From the NCBI GenBank assembly GCA_020348625.1, contig CP070752.1, positions 1,953,446 to 1,961,245 of the forward strand: a DNA stretch of 7,800 nucleotides. The letters are read 5' to 3'. Under the pieces are notes generated by a model that saw only the letters and a program-made list of their open reading frames with translations, did no database searches and was not told where the DNA came from. Source of the DNA: Deltaproteobacteria bacterium. GTDB taxonomy: Bacteria; Desulfobacterota; DSM-4660; Desulfatiglandales; B25-G16. Below are positions 1 through 6,242 of this stretch, in pieces. Position 1 is the first letter of the stretch, and every line of letters starts with the position of its first letter. A program made the position numbers and the translations under genes.

Positions 1-855
1 AATCAGATGATGTTTGCTGATTCCGATTTCCGCCCCAAAGATGACAGCCATAATAATGATGGTATTGATCCCGTCGTTATAGAGCCAGAACGCCACGAGG
101 AACTTTGTCAACTCCCTAAATCTTCTCATATCTCGAAACGTCTTTCTAAGCCTCTGATATCCTGCCACTATCGGATTGCCGCTCTCACCTTTCCTAACCA
201 CTGCCTGCGGTTCAGAAACATTCTTGAGCAAGGGGACGGAAAACAGGGCCCACCAAACGGCAACTGTAAGAAAAGATATCCTTGAGCCCCATTCGGCATC
301 CGGAATGCCAAAAAAGCGAGGCTTCATTATCATGAGAAGATTGAGGGCCAGCAGCATTCCGCCGCCCAAATATCCATAGGCGTAGCCCTCGGCAGATACC
401 CTGTCAATCTCTTTCGGCCCGGCCACGTGCGGCAACAGGCTGTCGTAAAAGACATTAGCGCCGGCGAATCCCACCCTGCCGACAATATATAAAACCGACG
501 CGTAAAACCACATACCACTGCCAACGCCGACTAAAAGGGCTGTGGCTACGATCCCGAGGGCGGCAAATGCACCCAGAAATCGCTTCTTTGCAGCAGAATG
601 ATCGCCGATAGCGCCGAGCATAGGTGCCGTGACTGCAATGATTAGCATTGCTATCGTGTTCGAATAACCCCAATAGCTCGTTGCAATTGTCCTCTCAAGG
701 GTCGAACCCGCTACAGAACTGTAAAATTCGGGAAGTACCGCCGCCATAATGGTGGTGGCAAATGCTGAATTCGCCCAATCGTATAGCTTCCAACTTCTCA
801 GAACCTTTTTACGATCACCATTCATATGCCCCCCCGAGATGATGGCGCTTGTCAT
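1..855 (-). CDS. UMF1/Atg22-type MFS transporter, C-terminus cut by window edge
   Basis: Read on the minus strand, an open frame runs from ATG at 855 to the left edge and gives 285 residues. It is a polytopic membrane protein of the major facilitator superfamily, UMF1 (Atg22-like) branch; the substrates of bacterial members are mostly unknown. Family signatures are clear: YDWANSAF at residues 25-32, a loop containing GDHSAAKKRF around 84-93, NVFYDSLLPHV at 134-144, SAEGYAYGYLGGG at 154-166, and FWLYNDGINTI at 256-266, which opens the second helix bundle. Family members are usually about 420-450 residues, so roughly a third is missing beyond the edge. I chose ATG 855 because AGGAG lies 10 nt upstream (866-870 on the plus strand). 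An in-frame ATG at 825 would remove 10 residues, but it has only a G-run before it. The gene is divergent from the HEAT-like gene. Family assignment is secure; substrate and exact start are not. Confidence 0.9.
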   Translation of the reverse strand, partial: MTSAIISGGHMNGDRKKVLRSWKLYDWANSAFATTIMAAVLPEFYSSVAGSTLERTIATSYWGYSNTIAMLIIAVTAPMLGAIGDHSAAKKRFLGAFAALGIVATALLVGVGSGMWFYASVLYIVGRVGFAGANVFYDSLLPHVAGPKEIDRVSAEGYAYGYLGGGMLLALNLLMIMKPRFFGIPDAEWGSRISFLTVAVWWALFSVPLLKNVSEPQAVVRKGESGNPIVAGYQRLRKTFRDMRRFRELTKFLVAFWLYNDGINTIIIMAVIFGAEIGISKHHLI

Positions 856-865
856 CTTCAGGTAT

Positions 866-870
866 CTCCT
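866..870 (-). promoter_or_regulatory. Ribosome binding site supporting start 855 of the MFS gene
   Basis: On the minus strand AGGAG is followed by a 10-nt spacer and ATG (855-853). The downstream in-frame ATG at 825 has only a seven-G run ending 3 nt before it. This favours the longer form, though the spacer is at the long end of normal. Confidence 0.45.
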
Positions 871-976
871 GAGAACTCACGAGAAGAAAGGACCATGAAA
901 ATTTCTTCAATCAATAACGGTGAAGCGTAGCGCTGGGGTCATGTGCTAACTTGAGACCTGATGCTCCCTTTTTTGC

Positions 977-1005
977 TTTACACCTAAATACCCCTACCAT
1001 ATACT
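977..1005 (+). promoter_or_regulatory. Sigma70-type promoter for the HEAT-like gene
   Basis: TTTACA (977-982) and TATACT (1000-1005) each match the consensus at 5 of 6 positions and are separated by exactly 17 nt. Transcription would start near 1012. That leaves about 57 nt of leader before ATG 1069 but only about 15 nt before the upstream GTG at 1027, which supports the ATG as the start. This is a prediction from sequence only. Confidence 0.55.
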
Positions 1006-1068
1006 TCTGGGAACTCAAATAACAAAGTGCTGGTATCAGATACGCTGGATGTCACCGTGGGAAACGAC

Positions 1069-2256
1069 ATGGCCAAGAAGCGAAAAAGGAGAAAGCTGGA
1101 TGCGCATTCAGCGGAAAAAGTAGATCAGATCCTCAGCGAAATCGAAACGGCACAGGGCCAAGACACGACAAATCAGAAGCTTCTTCAGAATATCTCCTCT
1201 CTTTTGGAAAAAGAACCCTCCCTGACTATTCCCCTCATCGAGGCCTTGGCGAGGATTCCTAAGCCATCAACCGCTCAACTCCTCCAGCAAATGATTGCTG
1301 AAGCGGCAGATAAGGCTGTTGCTAAATCCATTAAGCGGGCTCTTTACAAGTTACGCCAACGGGGTGTTATCTGGGAAGAGAAACCGACCAGAGATAAACC
1401 AATCCTGCCACCTCCCAAGCATGCCGAAGCTCAAGGATATTTGGGTGCCATTGATTCAATGGGGAGCAGAATCATACTCGCAGCTAAACCCCAACCTTTG
1501 AGAGGCTTCTTGACGGTCTTCAGCATTGTGAATGACCTAGAAGGGATACGGGACTTCACCGTAAGGGAGTTCAGCAAGAAGGGGCTAACAGAATTCGTAA
1601 AGAGCTCATTATCCTCGGAAGATTTTCCCGTTGTTTCCGCCCCTGGGGCTTACTGTATGCACCTGCTCAAGGAAGCCTCCTCAGTTACCAGCGAGGCCTC
1701 CAAAACCCTTCCCCCCGGCTACCACGATGCGGTAGATGAATTCAGGAAAATGCCCTGGGATGGCCCCTATCCGATCATATATCAGTTTATCAATGAGGAG
1801 GAGGTAAAGGATCAGGTCTACCTCTTGAAAGAGTCTGTCAAACTGCACGACATCATGCCATTCTCAACGTGGTTCATCCCCAAGGGAGAAGTGCAGGAGT
1901 ACGCCTCCAGCATCGCGGATGCTGAGGAGAGCAGAATAGTGCTCACAGCCGATCAGAAAGATGGGCGCATCAACGACATATACATGAGGGCCCTGCACGA
2001 TATCTTTCCGGAACATAAAAGGCTCGTCTGGAAAAAACGCTTGGAGGAAATGGCCTATATCTTGCTCCAGACGGGGAGAGACAAAGAGGCCCGGTTAGCT
2101 CTCTGCGCTGCACTAGATCTCCACAAGCCTTTCAGCTCGAGTGAACCCAACCCCTTTATCTGGAACCTCCTGCTCAAATCCATTCATGTTCTTATCGGCA
2201 GCGAGCAAGAAGAAATCGAAGAAAGGGAGAAGTCCTCTCTCATAATAACACCTTGA
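1069..2256 (+). CDS. Hypothetical helical (HEAT-like) protein
   Basis: This gene encodes 395 residues of a soluble protein I cannot assign to a named family. There is no signal peptide or membrane segment. The N-terminus carries a basic patch (KKRKRRK, residues 3-9). Residues about 15-100 look like paired amphipathic helices resembling HEAT repeats (for example SLTIPLIEALARIPKPSTAQLL, residues 51-72, quoted only as far as needed to locate it). A Pro/Lys linker follows around 104-118. Residues about 120-275 have alternating beta-like hydrophobic stretches (SRIILAAKP, GFLTVFSIVNDLEGI), and the C-terminus is helical again with an acidic tail. No catalytic motif is evident. I prefer ATG 1069 to the in-frame GTG at 1027 because the shorter form begins naturally with a basic segment and leaves a normal leader after the promoter, although its ribosome binding site (GTGGGAA) is weak. 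It is probably monocistronic, since a second promoter lies before the next gene. The basic patch could bind nucleic acid, which is inference. Confidence 0.75.
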   Translation: MAKKRKRRKLDAHSAEKVDQILSEIETAQGQDTTNQKLLQNISSLLEKEPSLTIPLIEALARIPKPSTAQLLQQMIAEAADKAVAKSIKRALYKLRQRGVIWEEKPTRDKPILPPPKHAEAQGYLGAIDSMGSRIILAAKPQPLRGFLTVFSIVNDLEGIRDFTVREFSKKGLTEFVKSSLSSEDFPVVSAPGAYCMHLLKEASSVTSEASKTLPPGYHDAVDEFRKMPWDGPYPIIYQFINEEEVKDQVYLLKESVKLHDIMPFSTWFIPKGEVQEYASSIADAEESRIVLTADQKDGRINDIYMRALHDIFPEHKRLVWKKRLEEMAYILLQTGRDKEARLALCAALDLHKPFSSSEPNPFIWNLLLKSIHVLIGSEQEEIEEREKSSLIITP

Positions 2257-2594
2257 GAAAACCCTTCACCGTGTTCCAATACCCATGGCCCGGTATTCAG
2301 GGCTGAAAAAACTAACCCCAATGCAATCTCACATCCCGTTCCCCATCCAAACACCTATGAACAAGTTCTTTGCCCGCGGGTATAAAGCGCCACGAAACCG
2401 TTGGTGCCCCGGCTGCTCCCAGAGTCCCATTTGGGTTGACTTAGAAGATAACTGCTGATATAGTCTCCTACGCTAAGGTTATGTGCTGTATATAAGAATC
2501 ACTTGATGGAAGAACCGTTTCTATACATTCTTTATTTCACGCCTCTGAGCATCAGACACGTCACAGCTATTTTATTCTCCTGCCCTGAAAAGAG
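2257..2594. other. Intergenic gap with promoter and a 33-codon ORF
   Basis: This 338-nt gap separates the HEAT-like gene from the CNNM/CorC-like pair. It contains a perfect 6-bp inverted repeat (AATACC 2278-2283, GGTATT 2292-2297, 8-nt loop) with no T-run after it, so it is not a convincing terminator. It also holds a short ORF at 2357-2458 without a ribosome binding site, and the strong promoter at 2436-2464. The expected leader (about 2471-2594) does not match the riboswitch classes I know to be linked to Mg or Mn transport. Confidence 0.6.
2436..2464 (+). promoter_or_regulatory. Strong sigma70-type extended -10 promoter for the CNNM/CorC pair
   Basis: TTGACT (2436-2441), a 17-nt spacer and TATAGT (2459-2464) each match the consensus at 5 of 6 positions. 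A TG at 2456-2457 adds an extended -10. Transcription would start near 2471, giving a leader of about 124 nt before ATG 2595. It is the best-scoring promoter in the window by eye. Confidence 0.65.
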
Positions 2595-3638
2595 ATGCAC
2601 TACTACATAAAGCTCTCAGCTATTATCGTATTGTTGGCTTTTTCGGGTTTCTTTTCCTCATCTGAGACGGCCTTTTTTTCGCTCAGCAGGGTAAGACTTC
2701 GCCGGAGGAAGGTGAGAAAGGCGACGGGTTTCAAACATATAGTAAGCCTACTCAAGGCCCCGAGCACCTTTCTTACAACCGTACTCATCGGTAACGAGAT
2801 CGTCAATATCTCCATCTCTGTAGTTGCCGCAGCACTATTTTACTCCATCACCAAGGATATAATCAGCGACCGGTATCTTCCCTTTTGCTCCATGGCAGTG
2901 ACCGTTCCTGTGCTTCTGCTTGTCGGGGATATAATACCCAAGACGATAGCAGTGAAGTATCCGGAAAGAATCGCGCTCTCAAACTCCTACCCCCTCCACC
3001 TCTTTTCAATCGCCATAACACCTGTTCGTCATGTCCTCAACTCCGCTGCAAAGGTATTTATTGCATTGTTCGTGAAAGACCCAACCAAGCAGCCCCTGGA
3101 TTCAGTCACTATCGATGAAAGTATCTTCAGGTCCATGGTGGATATCGGTAGCAGGGAGGGGACCATTGAGCCTGAAGAGCGGGATCTTATTCACCGGGCA
3201 TTTCACCTGGATGACATCCCAATAGCGAACATAATGGTACCGCGTGAGGGGATTGTAGCGGTTCCTCAAGACATTGACGAACACGCGTTTATGGAAATCA
3301 TAGAGACCAAGAAATTATCCAGATACCCGGTCTATGAAAAGAGCCTTGACCGTATCGTCGGTTTTGTCCATGCAAAAGAGCTGCTTCGCCTCAAAGGTTC
3401 CGTTCAAAGAAAAAAACCTCTCACCATAAAATCCATACTGCGTAATCCCACCTTTGTATCAGAGGCCAGGAATGCACTGTCTGTATTTCTCCAATTCCAG
3501 AAGAGGAAAACTCACATTGGGATCGTGGTGGATGACCAGGGGAACACCGTGGGGATGGTCACCCTCGAGGACATACTCGAGGAGCTATTCGGCGAAATCA
3601 TGGATGAAACCGACAGAGAGGGCAAGAACAATGTTTGA
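2595..3638 (+). CDS. CNNM/CorC-like membrane protein (DUF21 + CBS pair, no CorC_HlyC domain)
   Basis: This gene encodes 347 residues of an inner-membrane protein of the CNNM/CorC group, whose studied members take part in Mg2+ or other divalent-cation export or control. The DUF21 membrane domain spans about residues 1-185. It has the FFSSSETAFFSLSRVRL motif (19-35), IGNEIVNI (65-72) and GDIIPKT (111-117). Four hydrophobic segments are plausible at 6-26, 58-84, 97-116 and 127-160. A CBS pair follows at about 205-335, with IMVPREGIVAVP, SRYPVYEKSLDRIVGFVHAKEL (242-263) and the closing TLEDILEELFGEI. The protein ends directly after that helix, so it lacks the CorC_HlyC domain of its neighbour. 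The family's usual GE[IV]xPK glutamate is aspartate here (D112). The ribosome binding site is weak, with GAAAAGAG abutting ATG. The last 8 nt overlap the next gene, so the two are co-transcribed and probably translationally coupled. The transported ion is unknown. Confidence 0.9.
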   Translation: MHYYIKLSAIIVLLAFSGFFSSSETAFFSLSRVRLRRRKVRKATGFKHIVSLLKAPSTFLTTVLIGNEIVNISISVVAAALFYSITKDIISDRYLPFCSMAVTVPVLLLVGDIIPKTIAVKYPERIALSNSYPLHLFSIAITPVRHVLNSAAKVFIALFVKDPTKQPLDSVTIDESIFRSMVDIGSREGTIEPEERDLIHRAFHLDDIPIANIMVPREGIVAVPQDIDEHAFMEIIETKKLSRYPVYEKSLDRIVGFVHAKELLRLKGSVQRKKPLTIKSILRNPTFVSEARNALSVFLQFQKRKTHIGIVVDDQGNTVGMVTLEDILEELFGEIMDETDREGKNNV

Positions 3639-4902
3639 GCTCGTCCTCTGGATATTCGCCATATGTATGTGTCTGCTCTGTGAGGGGTTTTTCTCAGGCA
3701 CGGAAGCCGCAATGGTTTCCCTCGATCGGGCGCGCATAAAGGCACTTGCGGAGAAGGGATTTAAGAAAGAAGCTCAGGTAGATGCCATGCTCCATACTCC
3801 GGAAAGGTTCTTTTCCACCACGCTGCTCGGCACTAATATATCCGTGGTGCTGGCCAATGCCATTGCGACCTTTTTGATCATCACTCACATAGGGGAAACG
3901 TTTAAATATATCACCATAATCATCATGACGCCGGTTATCCTTGTTCTCGGGGAAATCGTCCCGAAAACCGTGTATCGGTATCGTGCCGAGCAAATAGCCC
4001 CCTATCTTGTCTATCCTCTGAGTGTAATTTCGGTGATCTTTTACCCCCTTGTGGTGGTTCTTTCATGGGCAACAAGGCTCTTTGTCAAGCTCTTTGGCAT
4101 GGAAGGCGCTCATCTCAGGCCCCACACCACGAGGGAAGATCTCGAGAACTACCTTGCAATATGGAATATGGACAGCGGCCTGAGAACGGCTGAGAAGAAG
4201 ATCGTTGAACGGATATTCGATTTCACCGAGACCGAGGTGCAAGACATCATGATACCGCTCATTAACGTGGCTGCACTCGAGATAGGAGATGGCATCGACG
4301 AGGCCATAAGCCTTGCCCAGAAAACCGGTTACTCGAGGATACCCGTCTATTCCGAGGAGGCCTACAATATCATAGGCATCGTTCACACCTTTGATCTCCT
4401 TACAGCCCGCGAAAAAACGCAGAACCTTAAGGACATAGTTCGTACACCTCCCTATGTGCCAAACACCGCGCCCGTTGATGAGCTGTTAAAGCAGCTACGA
4501 ACCAAGGGAAACAGCATTGCCATAGTAGTGAACGAATATGGTGGCACCATTGGTATTGTGACCATCGAGGACATCCTTGAGGAGGTGGTGGGAGAGATAT
4601 ACGACGAGTACGACAAAGAAGAGCATTTCTTTGTGCAAGTCGGAAGAAATAGATACCTCGTGAACGCCCGCATGGAGATAGATGAGCTGAATGAAAACCT
4701 GAACCTGCAGCTCCCAAAAGATGATTATGAAACAGTCGCAGGTTTTCTCTTGAAACACTTGCGGAGGATACCGAAGGTTGGAGAAAACTTTCAGTTCCAA
4801 GACCTCACATTCACAATAACCCAAGCAGACCAGCGCTCCATCAAGGAGGTATCAATCACTATCTCCGAGGTACCCCAACCCGCCGAACAAGAAACTCAGT
4901 AA
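3631..4902 (+). CDS. CNNM/CorC-like protein (DUF21 + CBS pair + CorC_HlyC)
   Basis: This gene encodes 423 residues and is the full-length counterpart of the gene before it. The DUF21 membrane domain covers about 1-185, with GFFSGTEAAMVSLDRARIKAL (quoted region 19-39), LLGTNISVVLANA (65-77) and GEIVPKT (107-113), which has the usual glutamate. The CBS pair is at about 200-325 (DIMIPLINVAALE, SRIPVYSEEAYNIIGIVH, IAIVVNEYGGTIGIVTIEDILEE region). The C-terminal CorC_HlyC domain is at about 330-415 (RYLVNARMEIDELNENL, then DYETVAGFLL and VGENFQF). I chose ATG 3631 because the DUF21 domain begins there and GAGAGG lies 9 nt upstream. The frame is open further upstream, but that sequence is the out-of-frame end of the previous gene. 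The genes overlap by 8 nt (ATGTTTGA), as expected for a coupled pair. The product is probably an inner-membrane divalent-cation transporter with cytosolic CBS domains that respond to nucleotide, known for the family but not shown here. Confidence 0.92.
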   Translation: MFELVLWIFAICMCLLCEGFFSGTEAAMVSLDRARIKALAEKGFKKEAQVDAMLHTPERFFSTTLLGTNISVVLANAIATFLIITHIGETFKYITIIIMTPVILVLGEIVPKTVYRYRAEQIAPYLVYPLSVISVIFYPLVVVLSWATRLFVKLFGMEGAHLRPHTTREDLENYLAIWNMDSGLRTAEKKIVERIFDFTETEVQDIMIPLINVAALEIGDGIDEAISLAQKTGYSRIPVYSEEAYNIIGIVHTFDLLTAREKTQNLKDIVRTPPYVPNTAPVDELLKQLRTKGNSIAIVVNEYGGTIGIVTIEDILEEVVGEIYDEYDKEEHFFVQVGRNRYLVNARMEIDELNENLNLQLPKDDYETVAGFLLKHLRRIPKVGENFQFQDLTFTITQADQRSIKEVSITISEVPQPAEQETQ

Positions 4903-4947
4903 CCTGCCCGCAGGCTCCCCCGAAAACCGCTAAAATCAGGATTAAGA

Positions 4948-4961
4948 GTCAAAACTTTGAC
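4948..4961. repeat. 14-nt inverted repeat, possible operator
   Basis: GTCAAA (4948-4953) and TTTGAC (4956-4961) are perfect inverted arms around AC. The length and symmetry suit a dimeric regulator, but no promoter sits on it and no regulator gene is in the window. The role is unknown. Confidence 0.3.
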
Positions 4962-5049
4962 GATTGGTGAACCCTGGATTACCGGATAGGAAGCAAGGCA
5001 TAGAGTGAACCTATTGAGATTTCCAGAGGTCGGTTGAGAGGGCGGAAAC

Positions 5050-5074
5050 ATGCCAGTTTTCTGGCATAGATTTT
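5050..5074 (+). terminator. Possible terminator after the CNNM/CorC pair
   Basis: ATGCCAG (5050-5056) and CTGGCAT (5061-5067) form a perfect 7-bp stem with a TTTT loop, followed by AGATTTT. The stem is short, the T-run is only four and starts 3 nt after the stem, and it lies about 150 nt past the upstream stop. It could equally be a regulatory hairpin for the actin-like gene. Confidence 0.35.
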
Positions 5075-5111
5075 GCTGGATATAGCACCAGTATTCCATA
5101 AGGCTAGTTTC

Positions 5112-5140
5112 TTGACAAACTGCTGTTGCACCTTAACGCA
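5112..5140 (+). promoter_or_regulatory. Candidate promoter (-35 only) for the actin-like gene
   Basis: TTGACA (5112-5117) is a perfect -35 box, but at 15-18 nt spacing the best -10 candidate is TAACGC-like, which is poor. AGGCTAG flanks it at 5101-5107 and 5143-5149. If it is a real promoter it would be weak or need an activator. Confidence 0.3.
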
Positions 5141-5195
5141 AGAGGCTAGAGTGATCTCGATCTTTCAACCACCTGCTAGCAACAGATCATCTAAA

Positions 5196-5201
5196 GGGAG
5201 G
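5196..5201 (+). promoter_or_regulatory. Strong ribosome binding site of the actin-like gene
   Basis: GGGAGG lies 5 nt before ATG 5207 in a purine-rich context (AAAGGGAGGTTAAA). It is the best plus-strand ribosome binding site in the window. It fixes the start and suggests efficient translation, as expected for a filament-forming protein needed in many copies. Confidence 0.8.
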
Positions 5202-5206
5202 TTAAA

Positions 5207-6220
5207 ATGATACTCCTTGGCGTTGATATTGGGTTTGGGTTTACCAAAGCCACCAGTGGTGAAAAATCGCTGATATTTAAATCGCTTGTCGGCGAGGCAG
5301 CGGATATCCAGTTTCATACCAATATCGGAGACGGCTCTTTCATTAAGAATCTACATGTCACCATAGGTGATAAGTCATATTTCATAGGCGACTACGCAGA
5401 ACAACAATCAAGCAACACGCAGTTCACTCTGGACAACGACCAACTCATTACGGAATTCGCAAAGATCTTGGCACTAACTGCTATGGGGATATATTCCGAA
5501 AAACCGGAGCCGATCAATGTTGTTTCAGGGCTTCCCGTAGGGTACCTAAAGCAAAACCGCAAGCACTTCACCGATATCCTGACCGGCAGTCATACCCTGA
5601 CATACCACAACCCCGATGGCACTCAGATTGACCGGAAGATAACCATAAATGAGGTGCTGATGCTCCCGCAACCGGTAGGGTCCGTGTTTAACCTTCTGCT
5701 GAACGACAAAGGTGAAATCGCAAACAAGGAACTGACTAAGCAGAAGATTGGCGTGGTGGACATAGGGTTCCGGACTACCGACTTTACTATTTTGGACCAA
5801 ATGAAGTATGTGGATCGCGGCAGCTGTACCATAGAAACGGGCATCTCCACGAGTTTTACCGAGATAGCGAAAAGGCTTCAGGAGATGAGCGGTGCTACCA
5901 TAGCACTGTACCGGATGTACAAAGCTGCTGAAACTGGCTCGATCACCATAAGGGGGCAGAATTACAATATCTCGGGCCTCAGAGATCAGTGTTACGCTCT
6001 CTTAGCCGGGAAGATCGGGGAAGTAATCAACAGGCTATGGGCTGAGGACTGGGATATCGATACTCTTTACCTGACCGGAGGTGGCAGTAAGGAACTAGCA
6101 AGATATCTCCAACCCTTAATACCCGGAAATGTCTTAACGAGTGAAAATAACGGAGATCTCCGCCTCAATAACGCCCAGGGATATGTGAAGTATGGAAGGT
6201 ATAAGTGGCGGCAAGAATAG
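5207..6220 (+). CDS. ParM/StbA-family actin-like ATPase
   Basis: This gene encodes 337 residues, a typical length for bacterial actin-like ATPases of the ParM/Alp group. These polymerise with ATP in the cytoplasm, classically to push plasmid copies apart. The actin fold is readable: phosphate-1 loop GVDIGFGFTK (5-14), the VVSGLPVGYLKQNRK segment (105-119), the LPQPVGSV segment (153-160), phosphate-2 loop VVDIGFRTTDF (183-193), the adenosine motif LYLTGGGSKEL (287-297) and a closing NNAQGYVKYG (321-330). The catalytic aspartates D7 and D185 are present, so it should bind ATP. It has no membrane segment, so it is neither MamK-like in context nor an FtsA with a membrane anchor. The usual partner, a small ParR adaptor just downstream, is absent: only 22 nt separate the stop from the convergent SDR gene. 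No replication, partition or mobilisation gene is nearby. The role could be segregation of an unlinked element or a cell-structure function; both are inference. Confidence 0.88.
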   Translation: MILLGVDIGFGFTKATSGEKSLIFKSLVGEAADIQFHTNIGDGSFIKNLHVTIGDKSYFIGDYAEQQSSNTQFTLDNDQLITEFAKILALTAMGIYSEKPEPINVVSGLPVGYLKQNRKHFTDILTGSHTLTYHNPDGTQIDRKITINEVLMLPQPVGSVFNLLLNDKGEIANKELTKQKIGVVDIGFRTTDFTILDQMKYVDRGSCTIETGISTSFTEIAKRLQEMSGATIALYRMYKAAETGSITIRGQNYNISGLRDQCYALLAGKIGEVINRLWAEDWDIDTLYLTGGGSKELARYLQPLIPGNVLTSENNGDLRLNNAQGYVKYGRYKWRQE

Positions 6221-6242
6221 GGAATTCGGCCCTCAACATCCC

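Larger units (their letters stand above)
4903..5206. other. Intergenic gap with hairpin, dyads and short repeats
   Basis: This 304-nt gap separates the CNNM/CorC pair from the actin-like gene, and I find no gene in it. Reading left to right it holds CCTGCCCGCAGG just after the stop (4903-4914), a perfect dyad GTCAAA-AC-TTTGAC (4948-4961), a 7-bp hairpin (5050-5067), a TTGACA box (5112-5117), AGGCTAG twice (5101-5107, 5143-5149) and a TGCTAGCA palindrome (5174-5181). No array of ParR-type iterons is visible. Confidence 0.6.

Noticed and set aside
895..930. 11-codon ORF (MKISSINNGEA) preceded by AAAGGA
   Set aside because: It has a fair ribosome binding site but is too short to support, lies upstream of the predicted promoter, and has no downstream gene to regulate on that transcript.
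1027..1068. GTG 1027 as start of the HEAT-like gene
   Set aside because: It has no ribosome binding site and would leave a leader of only about 15 nt after the predicted promoter. ATG 1069 gives a more natural N-terminus.
2278..2297. AATACC/GGTATT hairpin as terminator of the HEAT-like gene
   Set aside because: The stem is only 6 bp with an 8-nt loop, and no T-run follows on either strand.
2471..2594. Known Mg or Mn riboswitch (M-box, yybP-ykoY) before the CNNM/CorC pair
   Set aside because: I looked for their conserved cores in the leader and saw none.
3454..3630. Extension of the second CNNM/CorC-like gene upstream to 3454
   Set aside because: These codons are an out-of-frame reading of the first gene's CBS domain. 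The DUF21 domain and a fitting ribosome binding site begin at ATG 3631.
4896..5099. Minus-strand 67-codon ORF in the gap before the actin-like gene, as a possible ParR
   Set aside because: It has no ribosome binding site, shows no family resemblance and is on the wrong strand for a parMR operon.
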